From assembly GCA_021613335.1 (NCBI GenBank), contig JAJTWR010000065.1:82001-146000 (forward strand): a DNA stretch of 64,000 nucleotides. The letters run 5' to 3'. The notes beneath the pieces are model-generated. The model made no database searches and had not been told where the DNA came from. It saw only the letters and a list, made by a program, of their open reading frames with translations. The stretch is from Whitmania pigra. Lineage: Eukaryota; Annelida; Clitellata; Hirudinida; Haemopidae. Within the stretch, counting starts at the first letter, position 1. Each line of letters starts with the position of its first letter. Of this stretch, positions 24,532-36,500 are shown piece by piece. Made by a program: the position numbers and the translations under genes.

Positions 24532-27500
24532 CGTTTATTTACAATCACGGCCTTCTGCCGGAAAACAATGACTCCAGATCCCAACAAGGGATCATAGGCA
24601 GTCATAACAATATACATGGTAAATCAGAATTCAAACAAAAGTTAACTCAAACAAGCCAACAATTCTAGTGTCATGGTCCAATATAAACGAACATAAGACA
24701 AATAAAACAACCGAAGCAAATGTACAAGCAATCATACACAAAAAGGTTATTCAACGAAATTAGATTAGTCTTAGTCAAGTACTTTCTTAAGATGTGTGCT
24801 GTCCCGCACAGAGCAATTTTCTGAGTTTCAATAGGCGATGGGTTACCAGAGATGCAATTCAGGTAATCTTTAAATTTCTTTGATATTGTTCCAAGTGCAC
24901 CTATGATCACTGGTATCACCTGAGCCCTCACCCCCACAATCTCTGAATTTCTGTCTGTAAGTTCTTGTATTTAGTCAATTTTTCCACTTCCTTTTGGGCC
25001 ACATTGGAATCATCTGGTACAGCAACATCAATTATCAAGCATGTTCTTTTGTTTTTGTTATGATAGATGAGATCTGGCCTGTTTGTAATTAATTAGTGAT
25101 TCCATATCCACACTCCTTGATCTAACTTTGTGACTCCACCTGGTGTATGGTCAGTGGACTTCCACATTCTTTGCTGATCTTCCAGTGAATGTACCTGCTG
25201 TGTCTGTCTAAGTATTCCGTGGCAGCCAACGTGCTGCATCCTGATATTAAATGGCTGATGCTTTCAACATGTCGGTGGCACATTCTACATAAACTGTCCT
25301 TGTCTTGTGACCATCTTCTAATATTTTGTCTGCAAGGCCTTATCTTGAGCTGCAATTATTAAACTTTCTGTCTCAGCTTTTAGATCACACTTTCTAAACC
25401 ATTGTACACATGATTCATTATCTGTGATTGCATTATCGAAATTTTTAATGAATTGTCTGTGCAGAGGCTTCACCATAATTCTTTCTAATTTTTGTGTTTC
25501 CATGGTTTTTTTCAAATCCTGTCCCATTTGTATTCATCTTGCATCATTTAGTTTATATTTCAATTTTATTTTACATGCTTCCTTCTGCAGGGAAAATTTT
25601 CTTCTGGATTCATCCCATGTTCTCACCAATTGCATCAATCTTCCATCTGCTTTTGCAGTATATTCTCCCAGATTGAAGATACTTTGTTGATATGCTGATA
25701 ACAGTTCAGTTATGCCTCTACCCATTACTCCTTTTCACATACATTCTGTCAACATCTGCTCTTGGATGATGCATTTCATTCATAGTTAGCATTTTTATGG
25801 TGACCCGTCATAACAGCCCGGCGACAGAATAGCCCCGACAAAACAGCCCCGTCAAAATAGCCCGGCGTCAAAATAGCTCAAGACAAAACAGCCCCGACAA
25901 AACCGCCCCGACAAAACAGCCCCGTCGAAACAGCCCGGCGTCAAAATAGCCCAAGACAAAATAGCCCCGTCAAAATGGCCCTGTCAAAATAGCCCCGACA
26001 AAATAGCCCGGCGACAAAATAGCCCAGGACAAAACAACCCGGCGACAAAATAGCCCCGCGACAAAATAGCCCCGTCAAAATAGCCCCATGATAGCTCCAT
26101 GTCAAAGTATTTTTAAAAAATGTTGTGAAACTGAATCAAAATTTAATTCGAAATTAGTGGATTGAATGCTTTGACCGTTTTGAGTATTGTTTGTTGTTAT
26201 TATTGTTCTCCAGAAGTTTAATTTGCATAGTCTTGCTTATTCAAATTTGTATCTGGCTTACAAATTTGTGTTGACATTATCCTCATCACTAGTTGCTTTT
26301 TGAGAGGTCGTTTTCAAAATTGAAATAGGTTTTGAGCAGATTAAGAAATTTTCTGAACCAGTCAATTCTACGATCATTCATGCTGATGTCTTGTGAGAAA
26401 GACTCTTTTCCAAGAATCAATAACAACGAAATCATTGATGTTTTAGCATCGACTAGTGAAACGATGAAAAAGCTGTTATAATAGTTAATAGTGAATAGAA
26501 ATTTTAGACTCTAGTGTTTCTCAAGTTTAAGTTGATCAAACTAGGAGTTAAATAAAATTTCCCGGGCCGGTTTTTTAAGCCAGTCCGACCCTGGTGACAG
26601 GGCTGTTTTGACGGGGCTGTTTTGTCGGGGCTATTTTGTCGCGGGGCTATTTTGTCGCCGGGTTGTTTTGTCCTGGGCTATTTTGTCGCCGGGCTATTTT
26701 GTCGGGGCTATTTTGACGGGGCCATTTAGATGGGATTTTTCCGTCCTGGGCTATTTTGACGCCGGGCTGTTTCGACGGGGCTGTTTTGTCGGGGCGGTTT
26801 TGTCGGGGCTGTTTTGTCTTGAGCTATTTTGACGCCGGGCTATTTTGACGGGGCTGTTTTGTCGGGGCTATTCTGTCGCCGGGCTGTTATGACGGGGTGC
26901 CCATTTTTATAGTTTTTCTATCACATTTTTCTATTTCTAATTTTAGCCAAGGAATTATTCTAAACCCATATATGAAAACCGGTACTGCCAAACTATTGAT
27001 TGCTGTTATCTTATTTGTAGCACTAAGTCGAGTTTTAAAGATTTTTCTTATTTGACTAAAATATTCCTTTTTCATCTTTTCTTTCATCAATTTATTATTT
27101 AATCCATCCCTTTCCTCCATCCCAAGATATTTATACATCTCCTGTGTCTCGAGGAATTTAATTTCTTCTTTCCCCCTTCCATAAGTTTAATGCCTTTTGT
27201 GCCAATGGGTTGTCCATGTTTTATTTCAATAGGTGCACTTTTTTTCTATTCCGAATTCCATACAGATATCTTTGCTGAATATTTCCACAGCTCTTATAAC
27301 TTTTTGCATATTCTCATGCACATATGTAAATAATTTCAGATCATCCATGTAGAATAAGTGACTAATTTGTTGTTTTCAAATTTTATAGCTCAATCCAGTC
27401 CTTAATTAATTAAATTAGATAGTGGAATCAATGATATGCAGAACAATAAAGGTGATAATGAATATCCCTGAAATATTCCTCGTTTTATCCCTATTGTTGC

Positions 27501-30500
27501 TGTTTCAATGTCAACATCGTCATATCTTAGAAATCATTGTTCTCCATTTCAACATTGACAGTGCAATAAACTGAACTATGACATCATTAACATGATAAAT
27601 CCGCAAGGCTCGAACAATCCATGAATGAGGTATGCTATCAAATGCTTTTTTTTTATAGTCGATCCATGCAATATTCAGATTCTTTTTACATTTCTGAGAG
27701 TTTTGAGTTATCATCTGACTAATAAGGAACTGATCTTTGCATCCACGAGATCCTTTTGTACATCCTTTTTGTTCTTCTGGCAAGATGTTATTACTTTGGA
27801 GGTGGTCATATATTCTTTTGGATATGGCTGCTGTTAATATTTTATATGTTGATGTGATGGGTCTGTAATTCTTTGCTTTAGACGTCTCCTGTGATTTTGA
27901 CAGGTATGCTATTCTTTCAGTTGGTATTTTTAATGGTTCTTTCATTATTTTATTGTATGCATCTGTTAAAGGTTTGTGTAAAGCAGTTAGTTTTTTAAGC
28001 CAGAAATTATGTATTTTATCTGTACCTGGACTTTTCCAATTATGTGCTTGATTAATTATGCCACTGATCTCCTCAACTTCAAAATCCCGCCATTCATTTA
28101 TATTTAAATTTGTATATCTTTCTTCATGTTTAATCCACTCTGCATTAAAATTATAATGTATTACTTTTCTAAAATATTCCTCCAAAATGTGTCAACTGTA
28201 GTTGATGTGGGTGCTTCTGTTATTTCAATTTGCTTCGAACCAATGATTAGTAGAATTTCTTGGTGTCATTGAGGGACATTCTGTTTTCGTGGTATTGTTC
28301 ACTTCTTTTGCTGTACCTTCCTAGTCTCTGAGCTTTTGCTTGAAGTTTCAATGCTATATCTTCAGGTTCATTAATTTGGTTTGAAGACATTGTGTTTGTC
28401 CCCCTCTGTTTCTTGTGGTTCAGATTTCCACTTTTTATTTCCTTTATGGTAGATGCATATTCTGTATTTATGAATTGTTTTTTGGATTCTCATCTTCCAA
28501 TTAACGACTTTAAATCGTTTTACATCATGTTTTCTTTCCAATGTTTCACATGCAATTAGTGCTGCCATTGTATATATTAATTCGTTTATCTTTGTCACAT
28601 CCAAAGCCATTTCTGTTGAAACTTTACTGAGTACATGATTTACTAATTTTATTGTCTCATGTTTGTAATTTTATTCAAGTTTTTCCTCTCATGAATTTTA
28701 AACTTCTTGACATGGTTGAGTTTTGAGATTAATTTAATTTCAATTTCTATAATCTCTTCTGATTTCATCTCTTCATTAATTTCTGCTAATTCAAGTTCTG
28801 AAAGTTTTTTTCCTTTTAGGATATATCTTCTATGGTTGCTTAAATTGTTTGAATTTATGCCTGGGAATATTTCAGGATTTCTACCCCTCCAAATATTATA
28901 AGTAGCTACTGTTACTTGATCGTTGTTTACTTCCTTTGCATAATAATATGACCAGATTAAATCTTTATATTGCTCTTTTGTCCATTTCTGTCTTCTTTTA
29001 TTTGCACATTTAACAGTATCATTAGTTTTACTTTCATTATCATGTTTTTCCTCAGAGAGAATGCAAAAATATTATCTTTAATTTCCTTTTTAACATCATC
29101 TTTTTTATTTGATTCATTTGTCTTGATCAATTTTGATATCTGCGGCTTCTCATGTCTATCAACTTAATTAATGCTTAACCCTTGCAAGTTTATAAATTTT
29201 GTTTCTTGACCAGGACCACATGGAATGAACCTGGTGCTCCTGTTATTTTATATACAAATTTATCAGCCTCTCCAGTTTTGGCTTTTTCAATCAACTTTTT
29301 ACGATTTTCTCTATCTTTGACTGATAAATCATGACTAAAAATTAATTTCTTGAACTTCATTAGATCATTCAATTTGTAACAGCTTTCAAGTATCAAGTTT
29401 AGTATAAAGACTAAAATTATAAAACTTTACAATCATGGGTCTTTCTTTACCTTCAATTTTCTTCCCAATTCTGTTCATTTGTAGTACATCCTTTTGATGA
29501 TCAAATTAAATGTCAAATTCTTTTAACAACTCTGTAAGAAAGTCCTTGTCATTGCTTTTTTGATCTGTCACATTTTCTGTCAAGTTGTAAAACAAAAGAT
29601 TGTTTTTTCTTAATGCCCTGTCTTCTTTTATTTCAGTTGCCGTCTTGGTTTTGAATACTGATTCTTGAACTGATTTCACACTTCTGTTTATTTCTTGAAC
29701 ATTGTTTTTAAATAAATTAGACCATTTTTCTGTTTCTGTCACCTTGTCCATGTTTATTTCATTCAACTTGTCACTAAATTGTTTGAATTCCCCGCTCAAT
29801 TTGTCCAATTGAAGTTTCAAATCTTTCACCTCATTTATTTGTTTTTGTATCATGCTTTCATGTCTCGTTCTTTCCGCAGGTAAAACCGTCCGAGCTGCAC
29901 ACAGCCTTAATGAGATGAAAAATAAGAGACATAGCTCCACCCCATAAACAAAATTAGCTCCACCTATAATGATTAAAAGTAAATATATATTTAATTAAAG
30001 GTTTACCGATATGTCGCGAGGTGTCTCTACTAAAACTTTAAAAATTTGACATGACTAGATGTCTTTGACAAATGTACATTATTTTGAATAATATAAAAAT
30101 ATAGCACGATTACTATTATAAAGTGATTGGGAAAAACATTTTCATCAGTACTTAGTAGTAGGAGCTTGCAATTCTAATAGTTTATGATGAAATGATATGC
30201 GACCAATGTTCTCTAATTTCTTATCAGTGTGCGCGATAAAACTACAGTTTTGAGTGGCACATTTTCATGCTTGAGCTTATTGGGTAGCCCTGAAAACGGT
30301 TATTTTGGAACCCACAAGACAATATTTTCTCAGACGGGATAGTATTCCCGGATAAGTTACGCTGGAAACAGGAGTACCTGTTCCCAAGGCTATGCCAAAG
30401 GAACTGATCCAGTTATGATTCTATATGAATGTCTGAGATGCCACGCATCCTCTTAAAATTGTCTTTAGCTCACCTCCACAAGTTCTCAACCACGTTTGGA

Positions 30501-33500
30501 GCGACAAACCGAGTGGTTCACTGTGGCATGTGCTAAACCTATGACAGCCGACATAACAAGAACATACAGAAGCTTGCGTCAAAGAACAAATTCCAATGTG
30601 CCTCAAGAAGGAAGGAGGTTCTAATTTCCAGACTCTGAGTTGAAAAATATGCTCTGAATCAACATCTGTTTCTCTTTAAAAAAAAAAACATCAGGTGTGC
30701 CCTCAGGAAGATGAAATGTCCGGCACAGTCTGTCCTGAGGAAAGAAATTAGATTCAAAACAACTCTAAGATGAATCCATGCTTAGCAATCCGGCGATTAT
30801 GGACATTATTTACATATGGATCTGCAAAAATCCTAGTCACTTAACAGAATCTTTAATCAAATTTTATTTATTTCATTATTAATATAATCCTATTATTATA
30901 ATAATAAATATCGTTTCTTTTACATAACTAAAGCTAATTAACAAGTACAAGTCATCTTAGTTATGCAACGAACCTTAACCAAATAAATAAATAAATAAAT
31001 GGCGATAGCCCCTCATCGGTTATCTCGATCCTCAGAACTAGTCGCCGACTTTGAAGTGAAAACGCCGACTTCCCACTTTGAAGTGAAATAGCCAAATTCC
31101 CACGGGTTGGGATTTTGAGTATTTATCTAAAAATGAAAAAATGAAACAATTGTAGAAATAATTTTGTTAATTGTTCTCAAGTATAATAATAAGTTAAGTG
31201 ATGATGATTATTATTATAAAATAAAACTTATTTTTTTATTTTTATCATGCTTAATTTTTTTAAATAGTCTAATAATGACCATCATAAGCAGTATGGTCTC
31301 TAGTCGGGTATTCAGCAAATTCAATAGTTTAGTATTTTGCGGAATTGCACGGGTATCATCAATGGTTGGCATATCGTTAACTTTCTTAAACTGAATCCGC
31401 AGATATCCGAAATTCATTGACAAATCCGCTCTCCTCAAAACTCTATCGCGTCCTCTTTCCATAAACATCGCTCGAACCCTTTTTTTCTTCTACAACCCTA
31501 GGTGTTATTTTTGATTCGCACCTCACCTTCCTGCAATCACCTCACCTGGGCACATCCGTTCGCTACTATCCATCGTCACTTCTGCCCTTGAACATAGCCT
31601 CGTTCTCTCTCGTCTAGACCATTGTAATTCTCTTCTTTATGATACATCTGCCTTTAAAATACATTTCTTACAACGTGTCCAAAATAAGTTTAACAAGCTT
31701 GTTTTTCTCAACCCCACCCTCAATAGTACGGACTGCCTGAAACAATTGCACTGGTTGCCGATTCATATCGTATCACCTTCAAAATCGCCCTCATGACACT
31801 CTAGTGACATCCAGTCCACTTTATATGTCGCCGCCAAACATATGATCACCCACCATTCATCTTCAACCAATCAATAGGTCATCAATAGTCAACAGAGGCT
31901 TCTCTTATGCCTCCCCTCGTAAGAGCGTACCCATCTCTGGAGCTCTTCAAGCGTCACCTGAAGACTTCAAGGGACCACGAAAACACAGTCTTTCTGACGA
32001 TATGCACATGGCAATATTATTGTTATTACGAATTTCATCCTAATATTAAGACTCTTCTCACAGGGTGTTGAGCTTTTATTTATCAAATAAAATAATTTCG
32101 TTAATTGTTCTCTAATTGTGTTGTGGGGGACTCAAAAGTTCTTTCGACGGGTGAAGTGGCTTCCAGATGAAATTTTTGGATCGTCAATAATTGTGTAAAT
32201 TACTGACACACAACAGAAAGTATTTTAATTGAAAATTTACTGAGCAATCGAGGGGCCGAAGCGAGTTGAGAAAGCTGACCACTGGAGTGATGAGAGAATC
32301 CAATAATTGCTGGGCTGTAGCAATATTTTGTGTGCAATTGTGTGTGCTATGCGATGACCGAATGAACTACTGAACGATTCATTTCGATTACCGAGAGATT
32401 TCACTTATATGAAATAAAGCTAAATGTTATTTTTGGAGCATCCTTTCCAAAGATGCGTAATGAATAATAACGCGGATTTGTAGTGAGGCTGTAGTTAGGT
32501 TTCTTGTTTACATTGAATAATTTCGAGCAACAGTATTCCCAACATTCATAGAGACATCTTGAGACATCTCGATAAACCTCAAAACATTTTGACATAAATT
32601 TGCAAACATTTGTGACATTTAAAATTTATTTATTTATTTGCGTTATTAATGCTATTTTTTAAATAACTTAATATTATTTTTAAAGTACTATATTACCAAT
32701 ATGTATTGGGAAACACTTACTTGTAATCAATTTTAATCACTTTAGATGGAGCTAATTTTGTTTATGGGGTGGAGCTATCTCCCTTATTTTTCATCTCATT
32801 AAGGCTGTGTGCAGCTCGGACGGTTTTACCTCTTTTTCAATACATCTACATTTTCTTTTACACATTTATCACAGATATGTAATCTGATCAGAGATGCCGA
32901 AGCCGATATTTTCTTTCTAATTCGAACCGAGTCCGCCATTCCAACTTTTTTCGAATGCAGCGTATAAAAATAAATTTATTAAATTTATTAAATGTAGATA
33001 AATTTATTAAATTTATTATTATTATTATTATTATTATCATTATTATTAATGTTGTTGTTGTTAGCATCACCTTTTCTCATGTCGGAATATGATCAAATGT
33101 GCCAAAATAAACCTTTACTTTCATCAGTGATGGGCAAATCGAATCTCGATTTAAATGATTTGCTTTTCAAATCGAATCATTGAAATAAAGATGGTTATAT
33201 ATTTTTAATTTTTTTAAACTGGTTATAAATTTAAGAATTCTATATCTTTGGCGTTTAAATAAACATTGTTGTAGGTTACATGCTTGTTGTTCTACTTGTA
33301 GCATTACCGCCTTTTAAATATATCAGAGTTAGATAGCAGGAAATATGGGATTTTAGCGAAATTTTTTAAAGACAGCCAAAGGACGGAAAGCCGTTCATTT
33401 TAACCAATTATAGGAGTAAAATTCCACTAGTTTGACGAAGGCTTTCAGCTGAAAACAAAGACGGTTGCTTACAGACACTTCGGGTCAAAACATACAGGAA

Positions 33501-36500
33501 AAAATATTTGTGCAGCTTTTGAGGAAATATTGTCAGAATATGGGATACAGAGCATTGACATTGGATATGTTGTTACTGACAATGCCAGAAACATGCTTAA
33601 AGCCTTCACAATATTTTCAGAGAAAGCTGCCAGGTTTGCGTTTGATCATAAGGAAGATAAAAGTGAAATGAGAGAACATGATGAGGCTTAAGAGCCATTG
33701 AATGACATTGATGAAATTTCAGAATTTTTGTCAGATGAAAATTTTGATGACAATGAGGATATTCTTCAGGACAATCATGTTTTAGGAACAACGCAAACTG
33801 GGTTTAATGATTTTTTTAAATGGTAATAAAACTGTAAAAATGTCATAAATGAATATTGGCTGTTAATTTCATTGTTTTTTGCTCGAAAAAATTTGCGAAG
33901 CTACGGCAGCAGTAAATTTTGGAAGATTTGATTCGATTTGGGATTTGGGCATTTGAGATTTGATTTGATTTGATTTGGAATTTTGAGATTCTATTTGAGA
34001 TCTGGTTGTTGAGATTTGAATCATTTTACAAGTGATTTGAGATTTGGCCATTGAGATTCGATTTGAGATTTGCCCATCACTGACTTTCATACATATATTT
34101 ATAAACGTTTTTGCAATTGTCGCTTTCTGATGAAATCAATGCAGATGTTGTGGGCGAAAGCGACATTATAACTACATATTAGCACGAAATTTTCAGTTGT
34201 CCTCAACGAGAGATATGGCAATTCTTTAACATGTGTTTTTAGTCAGAGTTCCACTGCCATATCATGTGGGATGTTATGAGTCCTACGCTTCTTACATAGA
34301 AAGAGCAGCGTTTATTGGTGACTTATCGATTTACAGATGTCTCGTTACTTGCATGGATAATCGCTATGCAATACTTCAGGTAATATTATGTAACACTTAG
34401 TAATACAATAGGTGGTACTATGTAATGCGACGGTTAATGCGTTAATGCTGTTAATTGCTCCACCACTCACGGGCTCCATTTCTTCACCAGCTCCACATAA
34501 TCTATTTAAGGCCATTATTTTATTGCATTTCCAACGCCTATTTGAAAAAGTTTCTAAATTTAATTTTGTCTACGAACTCTCTACGTACAGATTAACTGAC
34601 TCCAATTTGCGTTAGTGATAACTTATGACCTTCTTTTTGGTTGAAATAAATAAAGTACAAATAAAAATGTTTTGTGATATCTATAATAAATATGACAGGC
34701 TCAGTTGGTATACAAAATATTTAAACTGCATCGATGACAAACATATGTCTTTATGTCATTGTATTTTAGCAGTATTTATTTATTAATGTATCAATGCTGT
34801 AAAACTTTGCATTGAAAGTTTTGATTTGTTTATTACTAAAGAATAGGTCGTATTGCATTTGTGAAGACGAAAACATAAACATCGACGAACGAGAGCAGCC
34901 CACAAAGTGTAACATGAGATGTACTGCTTCGCCGTACCCGTGTGGCGGGGAATATTACAAGTCTGTTTATTCAAGTAAAAATGATTAATTTACGAATCGG
35001 AAATTTGAAAATTTTTCACTTAATCTTGAATATCATGTATCATGAAGCTTGCAAACATGGCGTCGATAATTCCATAAAATGTACGGATTTTATGCAATGT
35101 AGAGGAAAGCTATGGACAAACATGTTTGGTATGTGCTCACACTGTAAACCCGGATTTATCGGTAACTTCTGCATTTCACGAGGTATTTGGCCTGTTCAAT
35201 ACTTGTACTTGTAATCTTTCTTATATATAAAAACTAGCTGTTCTATTTACACCGGCGTTGCTCGTAGAATTTTTTATGTAAGAATTTGTCAAATTAATTA
35301 ATTTTTGTGTTAAGCTATTTTGGGGTTTGGAAACATTTCATTTAAAAGAGAAAGTTCAAATGATGCTTAAATTATTTACACTTGCACAATAATCAGAGTT
35401 ATCAGGATCCTAAGATTATACAATATTCTTTTTCACTTCTTCTGGAGCAAACACAGAAATTGTTTCCAGATCCCAATCGAGAACATTCATACTTATTAAC
35501 GCACATTACGTACGTTAAGCACATGTTAATGTGCAGTCGCCATCTTGATTTTCGGTTATCTAGACGCTTTTTGGCCCTAGGCCGGCGACATAACTGGGAT
35601 CGACCGTATAAAGACGAATGTTTGTGTGTGTGTCCGCGAAATATCAGGCGAAGCAAAATATATAAGTCTATCGCCACTGTAATGAGTCAAGACGAAGTTG
35701 TCGATTATCCAACTGAATTTTTGAATTTACTTGATTTTCCATGCCTGCCACCGCACATTTTAACATTACAAATTGAAATTGCACTCGACGGAAAAGCAAA
35801 AAATAATTTTCCCAAAAAGGACTTCAATAAAAGTAATTAAAACATTAACACTTCTCTTACTTTAAGAGGCATTGCAACGCATGCCGGGTATTTGCATAAA
35901 ATTGTAACAATTATAACATTGCCTCGACAACTTGTCCAACGAGGTGAATTTAAACAAACAATAAGCAAAAATAACAGAGGCCCCATATGTTTCTCATAAG
36001 TGCTGCAAAGTATGACATTAAATGATTAACTTTCGATTATTCATTTAATTTTAAAATACTTCATGTTGAAATAATGTAATTCATTTAATTGCACAGTGTT
36101 GTTAAAATACATTTTTATCATTATTCAGATGAAACAATCGAGTACAGTAAGTCCATCATCCCATCTATTGATTAACGTTTGATTACATTTTCAATACCAT
36201 TAAATGAAAATAATAATTAAAATTACAAAATTAAAATTTAACATTCATACCGCCGCCATTACACAGATGAGACAACTGACGATTTTACAAGTAAGTAATT
36301 TCTATTCAATAAAATATTTTATAATTTCATTTTTTGAACAATTGACCAAATCATTGCACATTTAATTATTTAGTCGGGGACAAAGCATCTGCAAACGATA
36401 CACTTGATTACATGAACCTAATAGGGGACTGGATAAAAAGACACTGGATCTACATCCTTCTCGTGCTATTATTAACGGTTGTCGGAATTGTGATATGGTT

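Larger units (their letters stand above)
29879..32831. mobile_element. ~3-kb element with ~90-bp terminal inverted repeats inside LINE ORF1
   Basis: The left end GGTAAAACCGTCCGAGCTGC (29879 on) recurs as its complement at the right end (to about 32831). The match continues for about 90 bp with few differences and weakly to about 130 bp. It interrupts the ORF1 between the LKK and RTRHES segments. The 8 bp next to each end agree at only 5 positions, so the TSD is eroded or misplaced. No transposase is readable inside; the interior holds LINE fragments at about 30425-30995 and 31475-32090. Confidence 0.7.
29190..32939 (-). pseudogene. LINE ORF1 (coiled-coil, RRM-like type), split by an insertion
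   Basis: The reading starts at ATG 32939 (MADSVRIRKKISASASL) and runs through LHICDKCVKENVDVLKK to about 32838. It is broken by the element at about 29879-32831 and resumes near 29870 with MIQKQINEVKDLKLQLDKLS, a coiled-coil-like stretch. RKNNLLFYNLTENVTD and the C-terminal APGSFHVVLVKKQNL (ending 29190) follow. The last two match the ORF1 at 39580-40398 (RKNNIVVYNLPE and QPGDFHVVSYRRRNL). There is also a frame break near 29400-29500. The family is an RNA-binding chaperone ORF1p of LINEs. Confidence 0.75.
24534..32962 (-). mobile_element. R4/Dong-like LINE with restriction-like endonuclease and an extra ORF1, twice interrupted
   Basis: A minus-strand LINE lies in the fifth intron of the lectin-WSC gene. 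Its order is ORF1 (32939-32838 and 29878-29190), an R4-type N-terminal region, RT, a CCHC motif, a PD..D endonuclease and a 3' end abutting (TAA)n. The 5' side at about 33010-33050 is also (TAA)n, so the whole unit appears to sit in a TAA microsatellite. Known Dong elements insert into TAA repeats, which fits. Removing the inserts at 25799-26902 and about 29879-32831 leaves roughly 4.4 kb. Frames contain several stops and shifts, so the copy is inactive. Confidence 0.8.

Noticed and set aside
25424..25690. Plus-strand hydrophobic frames
   Set aside because: Shadows of the LINE ORF2 on the opposite strand.
26608..26832. 74-residue Gly/Phe/Cys-rich frame
   Set aside because: Lies inside the iterated inverted-repeat arm of the foldback element.
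25799..26902. CRISPR-like array of short spaced repeats
   Set aside because: The units are contiguous without unique spacers, occur as two inverted arms, and are bounded by an 8-bp TSD in a eukaryotic context.
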